From assembly GCA_024138025.1 (NCBI GenBank), contig JAMXBD010000640.1, positions 682,001 through 746,000 on the forward strand: 64,000 bases of DNA, given 5' to 3'. This DNA is from Combretum micranthum (taxonomy: Eukaryota; Streptophyta; Magnoliopsida; Myrtales; Combretaceae). Positions 36,340 through 46,895 of the stretch are shown here, in pieces; the first letter of the stretch is position 1, and each line of letters begins with the position of its first letter. The position numbers and the translations under genes are program-made. The notes under the pieces were generated by a model that saw nothing but the letters and a program-made list of their open reading frames with translations, was not told where the DNA came from and did no database searches.

Positions 36340-37970
36340 TCTCTTTGTTAAAAAACATGAGGAATATGTGAAACCCAGAACAGCACGATGGGACAACAAT
36401 GTCATGTTTCCCACCGTATTTTTGCCTATAAAAAAACACAAGGAAATGCTAAGAAACATGAGGAGACACATGTGCCATGTTTCCCTATGTTTCTCTCTAA
36501 AACCCTAATGAAGAAGGAACAACACGGAAAAAAACATAACTGTCTTATTCTGTCGTGTATTAGAGTACAATGTGATGCTTTTCCCCATGCATTTGGTCAT
36601 ACTTCCCCATTTTCTTGTTCAATCTTTCTTCAAATTAAATAAAACTTGTTCCAATTCCTTCCTTAGACTTAATTAAGGTTTTTAAGTATGATTTTAGGAT
36701 TAGAATGACTAAGTAATACAATCTAGATTTGATAAATAAAGTAAAGGAGATGGAAGTAGATAAACATGAACTAATTTTATTTTCGATTATAAGTAGTTAC
36801 TTGATGCCTAGCTTAGGATTGGATGTCAAGCTCAAATTGACCAATAGGTAAGCAGTAATTGCATGTTGCTTTTAGGATGGTTATAACAATTGGACTAAGA
36901 ATTCCAACTCGACTTATTTGAGTGTTAGTTGTTGCTTGACTACTTACTCTAGGAGTGGCACCACCAATTATGTTGTGAGCCTGATTGCAACTTCAGGAAG
37001 ATGTGGCAGCTGTAAGTACTTGGACCCCTATAGAGTGCGTGGTAAGGAAAAGTGGGTGGTCGATAGGGAAGATTTCGAAACCAAACATCCAATTAGGAGT
37101 TGGTGCGAAGTCGCAATGGAGTTATGTGGCGGTATGGGCTATTACATAAAGTGTTGCAATGTATCGTGCTCATTAGTGGTTGTTTGTGTGGAATTGATCA
37201 GTATGAGATTACTTCGATCTTTTCTTTTTTGACAAGTTATGGGGACTTGTCAACCCCCCTTCTTCAATTCGTGATTCGCTGAGAGAACCTCGCCTCTTTC
37301 ATTTAGTAGGAGTCTTGAGTGCTACTGTACATGTTTATATTTCTGGGATACTAGGAATACTTGATTGTTGGTTTAAATTTACTTAAACTTAAATTGTTCT
37401 TGTTGCATTAGCCTAATGGTGCATGACATGTGAGTATGTGTTTGATTACTATTGTATTGGGCTTTGTTGCTCACTTTTCACCATTTCATGTATTGATGAG
37501 TGTTCATATGTGGATCTCCACTACGATTCTATAGGTTTCAGGATCGAACAAGTATAGAAAGTGATTTCAACATATAAAGACCTAAATGGAACTTTAGAAA
37601 GACCAATTAAATGTTGGTTCTTCTGTATTTAAGGATGACTGCAAACTCTTAACTTTATTATCACTTTTGGGTCGTGTTCAAAACTCGTAATCGGGTTGAG
37701 CCTAGCTCCCCTTTTATGATTGCTATCTTAAAATATTTTGAACCTTAAGATTTCCATTCTACTCTTTCTTGAAGCACTTTTATGCATATTGATATGATGG
37801 GTTCTAAATTATTTATAAATCATCTTTCGACTCAATATGGTTTTACTAAAGTATAATCATGATTTCATGACTAAAATGCAATTAGAAATTCACCTAGATA
37901 TCAAAAGCCTTGCACATATCGTTTGGAGATGATGTGTGCGGCAAAAAAATCTCATCCTTAAGCACCCTAG

Positions 37971-38935
37971 GCTTGAGCTCAAGCTTAATAAGAAATATCA
38001 AGCTCGAGCTTAGTTCGTGAGCTCAGTTCCTTAAGGTTCTCAAGAGCTTACTTGATAAGGAGCTCGTACACTCACTTACAAGCCAAAAGTAAGATGAATC
38101 TAAAAATAATAAAATAAAATAAAATTTATAATGCAGCACATAAAGCACGATAAATACACATCCTCTATATTTTTTTGGATGTATAAAAATAACTCATCAA
38201 TGGTAAAGTCAACACTCCTTTGCATAGTTGGTAGTTGTCTCTCGGGCATGAGAGCTATGTGGGACTTGTTACTCATATATTCTCATATAAGCAATTTTAA
38301 GTCCCATAAGGAAAATATACTCCATGGTCCACTCAATGTAGATAGACCATATTGCCAAAGAGGCAAGTATTTGGCACAAAGCCAAGTGAATGAGAATGAG
38401 AAAGTGGTATAGATTTTATAAAGTACTAATGGTAAGTTCTTTTGCCATATAATTCATGTGGGACAAGAAATAAGAAGAGAAGCACATGAGTTTTTGTCTT
38501 GTATCCTACACGAAAAAAACATCACAAAGCAATCCACCCCTTTCTCATTATAAATACATGGATTCCTATACTATTTTGTTTTAAAAGAATGCATTTTCTT
38601 TTCTTTTCTTTTTTCAAATTTAAAAAAATCTCTGATATGACTTGAATTTGAAAATAAGTTCAAATGTATAAAATATTGGATTTAAAAAATAAATTTAAGA
38701 TGTAACTGTAAAAATAATTTTAATACAAATTTGAACTAATAGTAATATATGTAATATTAACATTTAATAATGTAAAATAATATACATTATAGAAAACGCA
38801 CGAATAGGTTATTGAGCTTAGATCAAGCTTGACATTGGCTCATTTAGTTAGATGAGACTCATTTTGATCTCGAGTTCAACTTGTTTATTAAATGAGCTTG
38901 AGTAGATCGCAATGTTTGACCCTTATTTGTCGGTG
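37971..38935. repeat. Sequence M: GAGCTC/CTTGAG-rich repeat pair around an unassigned core
   Basis: The left arm (37971-38090) and right arm (38800-38935) are packed with CAAGCTCGAGCTTAG, TTGAGCTC and related words in opposite senses, a pattern common in plant non-autonomous transposons. The core (38100-38790) is AT-rich and contains GTGGGACTTGTTACTC and GTGGGACAAGAAATAAG. No clean terminal repeats or duplication were found; its left edge coincides with the broken end of the 3' LTR of J. Confidence 0.5.
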
Positions 38936-39147
38936 TGGTTGAACCATCATTGTTGGATTTGTATTTAATGATTGAGTGTTGAGTTTGTGTTTATAGGTCT
39001 TGAGCTTTGTTGTCAAGTGTTACTATGGATGAGTTTTATTTGGCACAACTAAGTCACGTGAAAGGACATGATGTTAGTTCCGTATCCCAAGATCTCTATC
39101 TTGCACACGTCATATCTTTATGATTTGTGTCATGTATTCATGGTAGG
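38936..39147. other. Short unassigned spacer left of D2
   Basis: About 200 bp with no gene or repeat that I recognise. It ends in the GTAGG target copy of D2 and was contiguous with the sequence at 41051 before D2 inserted. Confidence 0.5.
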
Positions 39148-41045
39148 TGTAATATAATAATAAAATAAATCATAGTGAAGGGTGAAGTTGTCATATGTTG
39201 ATAAATAAGAGGGTTTTATGGTCTACTCTAATATGGTTAATAATGCTTAAAAGATAACATTTTCCTCTCTCACTCTAAAACATACGTATTCTTCTACAGT
39301 ATCACAAGGAAACAAATCCTAAAAACTCCATCAAGCTTGTATCTTTCCTTAAGAAGGATCGAAGGTCAAATATTTAGGTAAGTTTGCTCCTTTTCAATCC
39401 CTTTTTGATTAGGAGGAGTAGTCTTTTCTAAGTTTTCTTGTTGGAATTGAAGTGATCCAGTCATTTGGAAGAGTTATGGGAAAAGCCTAAGTTCTCATCT
39501 TTGATGATTTTGGTCTTCTTGTGATCAAAGGAGGAAAGAACATTGTTTGTGTTTAGGTAATGTGTTTTTTTTTTTTTTTTGGTGCTTTTATGTTGATAAA
39601 ATGCTTTAAGAGTTTGGTCTGTGTTAAATTAAGAAAAAGGTTTTTTTTTTTTTTTTATGTTTTTCAAGTTTTAGATGGAACAAGTGTATGGATGGAGATT
39701 ATAACCATGATAAAGACTTTGATCTCCTCAGATGTGTTGATTCCAGGCCGATAATGGCCATGACAGAGGCCATGATGGCCATCACCTCCCCCATCACGGT
39801 CATGATAGAGGTCATGCCCCCATAACGGGCAAAACGTGAGTATGTGTTGTGATCAAGGCGATTACGCCCCTATCATGGGGGGAACTAGTAGGGGTTTGAG
39901 TAGCCTTCTTTAATCCATGTTTTGACCTTCTCAATCTCCTTAATCTTTAGCTTTATATCTAGTATTCCTAAATCTAAATAGTAAGGCATATCTAGGCTTA
40001 GGATAGTTGTAGTTCTTGATAGTTTAGGAGGTTAGACAACATTAGAAATATGTTTTCTTTTGTAAACAAGTTTTGAGTTAGTTTTTGCTTTATGTGATCA
40101 GGTATTTCTAGTGAAAATAGATCATTTGTTCCAAAAGTTATATTAGGTATGTCCTTATCTTGTTTGCTATCTATGAATGAAGACTTAGAAAGTGTAAATG
40201 AATTTAATGCTATCTAACTTTAAATTGGTTACTGCTTGTGTTTGGCTACGTCTAGTAGATCGAGAGTACCGATGTTACCAGGACGATACCCTAATGATCT
40301 GTGTATGGCGTTGTCTCGAGTGGAATTATGCATAGAGATGATTCTGCTAGTTTATGAGTAGTACGATTACAATACTTAGGGTATATGGGAAGTATCTAAC
40401 ACCAATATATATATATATATATATATAAGTATTCTATATCACGGAGTCATAAGTTACTTTGGGTTTAGGACTAGTTGCATATGCTACTAATCTATGTTGG
40501 TTGCCTAACTAATTAAAGATAACAATCTGTGGTTAAGGCATATGTTACTATATTACATGTGAAATTGTATGATGTTTGTTCATGCCCATGTATTTGTGGT
40601 TTAGCATAATAGGCCTTGTGCTTACTCCTTTTGTTTTTCAAGATCAGGTGAAGAACTTATAGTGTTCAATCTATCAGGCTATGATATATTCATGAACTAT
40701 AAGGAGGACAACAGTGGACCTAATTTTCCAGCTGACTATTAGATATTTAGGATTGGAGATAGTTACAGTTAAAGATTTTAATAAGTTTTAAATAGTTTTT
40801 ATGATTTTGCTTATAAGACCTTTTCTTGCGATGTTATAAGTTTTTGTGAGTTAGCTCTTGGTTTTTACCAACTGGGTTATTCAAGGGTTTCATTAAAATC
40901 ATTAATGTTTTAAAAGTACCTTTAAATGTGAGACATTGGAGTATATTGTACTATAAATTGTGATTTAGTAGAATCCGAGCTTTAACATGTTCATTTCTAT
41001 AGAGGACGTGACAAACTGATAACGTTCTTAGTTTGGGCCATTACA
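39148..41045 (+). mobile_element. Solo LTR D2 (family D, 1898 bp)
   Basis: It runs from TGTAATATAATAATA to TTTGGGCCATTACA with a perfect GTAGG duplication (39143-39147 and 41046-41050). It is co-linear with D1 and D4, including CCCTAATGATCTGTGTATGG near 40290. Its GC-rich module (39745-39890) is made of GGCCATGA words. It contains a TA microsatellite (40404-40427). No internal region is present. Confidence 0.93.
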
Positions 41046-41279
41046 GTAGGTCTAGGATTTATGCAATGACATTTATCCATTTTCTATGTAAGGTATTGTT
41101 GGTGACCGTGAAATGTGCTTCATTATGTATCCAATGGAGTAGGATATATGATGTATGATCTTCTCAGAGAACTTGTGTTTGAACTATTGTCCATTCACAT
41201 TATATTACAAGATGATTGGTCTTGCATTTTGGTGTTCAATTGGGATTTGAAGCCTCATTATCTAAATTTATGTTGAGAT

Positions 41280-44200
41280 TATGAGGGAGAGAGGATCGAT
41301 AGTCCTTTTGTTGTATTATGAAGTAGGTTCATGCATTGTCAAGATCTTCTTTTCCAAAGTTTACTCGACAAGGGAATTTCTTCTAGTCAAGTTTTTACGC
41401 TATCCCCTTATAATGTGACTTGCTTCATGGTTTGGGTAGCTTACTTAATTTGAGGGGGACAACATAGCATGACTGTTTGACTTATTAATGCCACTGGAGT
41501 GACTATCTAATTCATCAAGACTATGAGAAAGTAACCATTTGTTTGAGGATGGGGCAAAGAGATGTACCTCAGCTTAATGTGGTGGTAACGACAAAAATCT
41601 TTAAATCTATTGTTGTTGAACCTAGTGTCATTAACAGTAATTAGAACAAGTGGCACCCAAACCTACATAAGATGTAGTTGATTATGAATGAATCAACATA
41701 CCTTTCATTAATATTGGAGACAACTTAGGCCTCAACTTGTTTAGCAAAGTAGTCTACTTCTACTATGATGAAAACCCTGGTTTGGGGAAAAGGACCTAAC
41801 ATACCCTTCTCCACATGGTAAATGGCTATGGGTTAGGCATGGTTTAGAGGTAGTTGTGGGAGCATGTGCCATTAAGGTGTGATTCTAGCATTAGGGGCAT
41901 AGCTTGACTAACTTAGCGGTATCTCACTTCATGGTTAGCCAGTAATAGCCGAATTAGAGTATTTTTATGTGGAGTGTCTGGTCCCTTGCATAATTGTTGC
42001 ATTCACCCAAATATAGGTCCTTAAAATTGATAAATCCTCTTCCGATTAAAGGAATTTAAGGAATGACATGTTGTGTCCATGATAGTATAGGACATCATGT
42101 ATTAAAGTGAAATTAGTCAAGCAATACATCGGCCTTCTTGCTTCTTTCTTGTCATTTAGGCCGATACCATCCTTCAGCTGGTTAATGATGGGATCCTTCT
42201 AATAAAGTTGCATTGATGCTCCTTTGATCTTTAAGGTTCTGTAACGTTCTTTGTTGATGGTGCACTAGCAAAGGTATTCCACAAATATTTCCTTGTCTAT
42301 TTGGTAGAGGTTTGAGAGGCTAATGGCATTAAACCTAGATAACCAATCAGCTTCTGCATGATCTACTTGGGGAATCATGTGAATGCTCTAGGTGTTAAAG
42401 TTTGAGACTAAGGACCAAACAATCTCTAATTATTTGACCATCGTATGCCCTTTTGTTTCATTCTCACCTTTAACTTGTTACACAACTAGTTGTGAGTTAG
42501 AGAAAAATTTCAAGTTATCCATTTCGAATTTTGTAGTAAGTTTGAATCCTGCAATAAGTCTCTCATACTCCAACCCATCGTTACTTGCTTCAAAACCAAA
42601 CTTGAATGTGAAGCAGGTTTTCATGTTATACGGGTGTTGTAGTACAAGTCTATCTCCACATCCTTCTTGATTAGAGGACCCATCGACGTGGAGGATCTAC
42701 TTAGGTTTCCTTCTATGGGGTGTTTATTTAGGGGCCCTTATATTTGACCACAAAGCCAGCTAAGACTTGTATTTTGATGGCATTCGGAGTTTTAATTGTA
42801 TACCATACGAGCTAACTTCTAGTTATATTTTATCATGCTTCCCATGGCATCAAACTTTGGCATGATGTGGTAGAGTGGCAGATCAATTAGGACAATAACA
42901 CGATGGGCTTTGAAGTATGGCTTGAGCTTTCTAGCTAAGATAATTACTGCTAGAGAAAATTTTTCAATTCTGGAGTACCTTTCTTCTAGACCTTGAAGGA
43001 AGTGGCTTATGTAGATTGGCTTATGCTCTCGATCCTCTATTGGAACAAGAACTAATGATAGAGCCTTGCTACTAACAACCAAGTACATGAATAGTTCATC
43101 ACCCGATATTGGATTAGCGAGGACTAGCGGAGTGGTGAGCAACTTCTTCGGCTCATGGAAGACAATTTTGCACTCTTTAGTCTACTAAAACTTTGCAAGG
43201 TTCTTTAGGATATTGAATAAGTTGTACATCGGTCGGTGCTCCTAGATACGAATCTTCTTAAGGTAGTTATTCCATTGGTGATTCTTCGAACATCTTTGAT
43301 AGATATAGGGGATTGCTTGTCTAGCACAACTTTGATATTTTTAAGGTTTGCCACAATTCCTTTATCAAGTGACCATGTACCTTAGAATCTTTCCAGATAA
43401 CACCCTTAAGACATACTTCGTTTGCTCTTTACTATCATGCCATTCACATAAGTCTTCATATTACGTCTGATCCTTTGTCTTTTTGATCTTTCTATTTTTT
43501 TTTTTTATTATTATTATGAATCTTTCAATCTCATTTTAGGCAGTATAAAATCCTCTTGCCATATGTACTTTCTAGCTTGCTCTTGGAACTTTTCCACAGT
43601 TTTTGGTTTGTTTTGGTGAGGGATGGGAACAAAATTTCATTCTTGCGTACCCTTTGGATTGTTACTTAGATGACAATGTTAATGTCTAATCTTTCTACTT
43701 CCTTAATAGCCTAGTTGAGCCGATTAACATAATCTTGGGGGAACTTGTCCTATTTCTACTTTGCTAGGAATAAGGATAAGGTATCATTCCTAAAGGGTTG
43801 ACTAACTGTGAAGTGTGTCTTGAATACAGTTGTTAGTTCATCGAAGCTTGTGATTGAGCCAATCATTAACTAATGATACCAATTATGGGTGACCTTCTTT
43901 AGTTTTTCTAGGAACACTTTACAAAAAATGGCATCATTAAACTTGAAAATGAGCATTTGATCTTTGTATCACATTAGATGCTCATTTAGGTCGGTGATTC
44001 TATCATACATCTTGATTGTAAGTGACTTCCTTCTTCGAGGGAATGATTCTCAATCACTGAGTGAACTACGGGGTCTTTATGAACAAATGTGTCATTTTAA
44101 GCATATAAGTGTTTTGCTTACTTCATTTGATTTCAACATCCTTCTAATTTCTTTTTTCGTTTCTTCTTAGGTTAGATCCTCAAAATGTGTGCCCTAATAC

Positions 44201-44345
44201 ATATGGAGGTTGATGGGGTAGGGTCATCGACATGGGTTTGAGAAACACCTATCACTACTAAATGATATTTCACCCCTATAGACATTTGACTATGGGATTT
44301 TTGATGGTAAACATGTGTTGGAGGAGGTCTACGAGCTTGAGAAAG
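41280..44345 (-). pseudogene. Tat-type Ty3/gypsy gag-pol remnant
   Basis: Read on the minus strand from the right. The gag part (about 44345-43540) has SITSFDELTTVFKTHF, DTLSLFLAK and QDYVNRLN, matching the SI-SFDQLS--FV-HF pattern of Tat gag. Then comes a shortened RT end, GIVANLKNIKVVLDKQ and ITNGITTLRRFVSRS (near 43260-43360). An open RNase H-side segment (43142-42819) has LANPISGDELFMYLVV and ERYSRIEKFSLAVI. The Tat-specific second RNase H follows as LHVDGSSNQEGCG and FGFEASNDGLEYERLIAG (near 42520-42690). The integrase part has VEKGMLGPFPQT and VEVDYFAKQVEA (near 41740-41820). The protease and most of the RT, including the catalytic YIDD, are missing between gag and RT, so there is a large deletion as well as many stops. 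LTRs of this element were not identified. Confidence 0.85.
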
Positions 44346-45106
44346 GATGTCTAACACTACTCTTGCAATTTCCAAAAGGAAAAAAAAATTGCATTTATTA
44401 GGTTCGATTTCTAGAAAAACAATCCAAAGTCATACTTATTATATGCAATTTTCAAATATCTATACCTACCTTAAATTGCATTTAATACATGCAATTTTTG
44501 TGCAAAATTTAAGATTACATGCAATTTTGCAAAGGTATTTATATGTAATTATTTTTATACAATTTTTATTTGTATAAATAAATTTGCAATGGATTGATAA
44601 ACGGTAGATGTCTCCATTAAATTTACTAGTGGCATTATGTCTATTACATATATATCTAGTAATTATATTATAATTATATTTGAAAACATATTGCTATAAT
44701 TACAACTGTCTTTGAACATTGATCAATAATACTTTAGATAAAGATACATTACAATTATAAATGAAAAAAAAATGCATAAATGTATGCATGCATGTTCATT
44801 TGATGTTCTTGCAATGAATATATACTTAAAAGAGATACCATATGATTGAAAAAAAAAATTATTAGAACAAACGACATATATCTAATATATACATATGTAT
44901 ATATAATGATCTTATCATATACATCTGTGTTTAGATATGATGTTTTGGAACTATAGTATATATTGTTTGACTAAACATACAATATCCAATAATTATATTG
45001 AAATTATGTGCAATGTATAAATACCTTGTAGTAATTAAAATTTAATATGCAACATATTTTTGTTCTAAATATAATTCATTGACGTGGTTATTTATTGGTT
45101 GTTGAG
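44346..45106. other. AT-rich DNA with repeated TGCAATTT words
   Basis: From 44364 to 44590, TGCAATTT and its complement AAATTGCA recur at least eight times in alternating senses, giving potential small hairpins. The remainder to 45106 is AT-rich with nothing recognised. Confidence 0.5.
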
Positions 45107-45111
45107 ATTAG

Positions 45112-45505
45112 GGATGTAAATGAGTCGAGAAAGTTCGCAAGCTACTCAAGTTTGACTCAACGAAAGCTTGAATTCTATTCACATACAATTGAGTCAAGCT
45201 CAAGTTCGAGCTACTTAAGTAGCTATCAAGCTCGAGTTCGAGCTTTAAAATACTTAGCTTGGTGAGCTTGCTAGCTTCATCGAGTACTAAGTCAAGTTGA
45301 GTCAAGTTTGAATTTATCGAGTATTAAACACTCCTTATAGTTAAATTAATATTTAAAAAGAATAATCAAACTTAATCGAGTTGAGTTCAAACTCATCGAT
45401 TATTAAATCGAGTCGAATTCGAGTTTAAAAATCAAAGTTCATGTTCGAGTTCGAGCTCGAGCTCGAGCTTGGTACCGTATCGACTTGATTTGACTCATTT
45501 ACAAC
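45112..45505. mobile_element. Element Q: 394-bp MITE-like element filled with CTCGAG/AGCTCG repeats
   Basis: The terminal inverted repeats are GGATGTAAATGAGTCGA on the left and (reversed) GTTGTAAATGAGTCAAA on the right. It is flanked by direct ATTAG copies (45107-45111 and 45506-45510). The inside is a degenerate array of AAGCTCGAGTTCGAGC-type words with TTCGAGTTCGAGCTCGAGC near 45442. It encodes nothing. The terminal repeats and duplication support a DNA transposon; the superfamily is not settled by a 5-bp duplication. Confidence 0.75.
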
Positions 45506-45679
45506 ATTAGGTAAGGTATAGTATTTTATTTATATTAAGATAAATTCTTTATTTACACATTTATAGAATACAAATTTTGCTAATTTTCCTTTTCAATTAG
45601 GTCACTTATGCTCAAATATGATCCCTTTAAATTTTGGTGAAGTAAAGAAGAAAAAAATTGCTTATTAGGTATCTCTCAG

Positions 45680-45764
45680 TAGGAGCACCGCAAGAGGCAA
45701 GAATGTGGCAGCGCTTGCAGATGCCATAAAGAAAGCTGAGGATTTTGGATTGGGTTGGTCCTAA
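45680..45764 (+). pseudogene. Isolated exon-like fragment, unidentified protein C-terminus
   Basis: After a good acceptor (ATCTCTCAG, ending 45679) the frame reads RSTARGKNVAALADAIK, then KAEDFGLGWS and a TAA at 45762-45764. Base composition is clearly richer in G and C than the AT-rich flanks, and the amino-acid mix (Ala, Lys, Gly, Asp) looks protein-like. I do not recognise the family. No upstream exon is found in the preceding 170 bp. It may be the last exon of a lost or captured gene; a chance frame is possible because it is only 28 codons long. Confidence 0.4.
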
Positions 45765-46499
45765 GTCATAACATCACGATTTTATCATTAGTTCATAAAG
45801 GAATTGTTTTCTCTTCTTCCCAGAATATATATTTGTGTGTATATATATTCTAAGTTATCCAAATATTTTATAAAATTAATAATGAGATGGTTAGAGTGGC
45901 TATGATATAGCTAAAAATAGGAATGGTTATTCGTGAGAAATTGTTTCCCTTGTATATGCTAAATTGAAGTGACAATTATGATTGGAAAAAAAAAATAATA
46001 ATATGCATGTGATTATGATATAAAGATTAAAACAAAATATCTCTGCAAAAGTATGTTTAGATGTCTCTTAAAATTTAATCTTACGCGTTGTGTTAAGTTT
46101 TGATAATTTTTTTTATCGACTTTATCAATTTCTTTTAAAATTATAAAGAAGGTATAACATTACAAATTTCTTGGACAAATTATGGCAATGGCCTTTGCTA
46201 CTGCTGGACAATGATAATAACACATAAGTTCCCTCTGGTTTCCTTTCCCTTAAAAGTGGTAGCATTAAGTAATTAGCCCTGAAAAAAAATGCCTCTAATC
46301 GTCGACAGTGCTAAGTTTGCCTAATCTCACGGCGTTTGAAGTTTGGAGAGAGGTGTTATAGAGAGAATGATTCCATGTACAAGAGGCTTTCTTAAACAAA
46401 TCGCTTGAAATTAATAATGATGTTGTCTACTTCAATGATAATTATACTCAAGCACCTCCACTTACTCTACTGACAGCTTAGTGAATTAAGGCCCCCTTG
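45765..46499. other. Unassigned AT-rich DNA
   Basis: No gene, terminal repeat or retroelement domain is recognised. The stretch 46200-46490 is slightly GC-richer and might be the decayed flank of the exon-like fragment. Confidence 0.5.
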
Positions 46500-46881
46500 T
46501 TTTAGTAAAAAGCATTGTCGACTGTCTTGGAAAATATAGACTCATTTATAATTTATTTTTAGAAAAATAACTTACGAGATATAAAATAATAAGTATTTTT
46601 TTCATTGGTTCACGAGTTCATCCATCAATCATTTACTATAAAAAAATTTATTATTAACTTTTTAAATATTTTTCCTTTAAGTAGATTTATTTCTCATTAT
46701 AATGTATGTATTTTTTTTTCATATTTCAAATATACGAATTACCTTCAAGTTATATAAATAAAGGAAAATTAATTTTATAAAATTAGCAAAACATTTAAAA
46801 ATATATTGTTTTTTTAAAAAAAAGTATTTCTAAAAAAATGTTTTTTATTAACAAAAACGTTTCCTCAAAATAAGCGGGCCT
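46500..46881. mobile_element. Element N: Tourist-like (PIF/Harbinger) MITE
   Basis: 382 bp with terminal inverted repeats GGCCCCCTTGTTTTAGTAAAA and (reversed right end) GGCCCGCTTATTTTGAGGAAA, flanked by TAA on both sides (46497-46499 and 46882-46884). A 3-bp TAA/TTA target and a GGCC start are the hallmarks of Tourist-type MITEs. AT-rich, non-coding. Confidence 0.82.
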
Positions 46882-46895
46882 AAGATATTATCCAT

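Larger units (their letters stand above)
17148..37970 (+). mobile_element. Element J: decayed Tekay/Del-type Ty3/gypsy retrotransposon with nested insertions
   Basis: The order is 5' LTR (17148-22986), initiator-Met-type primer site (22989-23001), gag, zinc knuckles, protease, RT, RNase H, integrase, chromodomain (to about 32288), polypurine tract (32316-32326) and 3' LTR (from 32330). The two LTRs are co-linear but clearly diverged. Four later insertions sit inside it: L in the 5' LTR, O in gag, B in the integrase region and K in the 3' LTR. The 3' LTR stops at 37970, about 16 bp short of the end of the 5' LTR, where the GAGCTC-rich sequence M begins, so the right-hand target duplication cannot be checked. 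The presumed left copy is GAAGC (17143-17147). The integrase-chromodomain arrangement and protein motifs place it in the chromovirus Tekay/Del clade. Confidence 0.9.
32330..37970 (+). repeat. 3' LTR of element J (about 2.7 kb plus nested K), end missing
   Basis: It starts TGAAATGATCCAAATACT and is co-linear with the 5' LTR: the GGATAACTAATGGAAATTAGG segment, the AGCACGATGGGAA hairpin zone, the TTGATGCCTAG site that L hit in the other LTR, and the AGCACCCTAG end. The last 16 bp present in the 5' LTR (GGGTCAGGTCTTTTCA) are absent, replaced by sequence M. K is nested at 33277-36246. Confidence 0.88.

Noticed and set aside
36014..36508. 164-codon plus-strand open frame
   Set aside because: Spans the K/J-LTR junction and its target duplication, so it cannot be an old gene; start is AT simple sequence.
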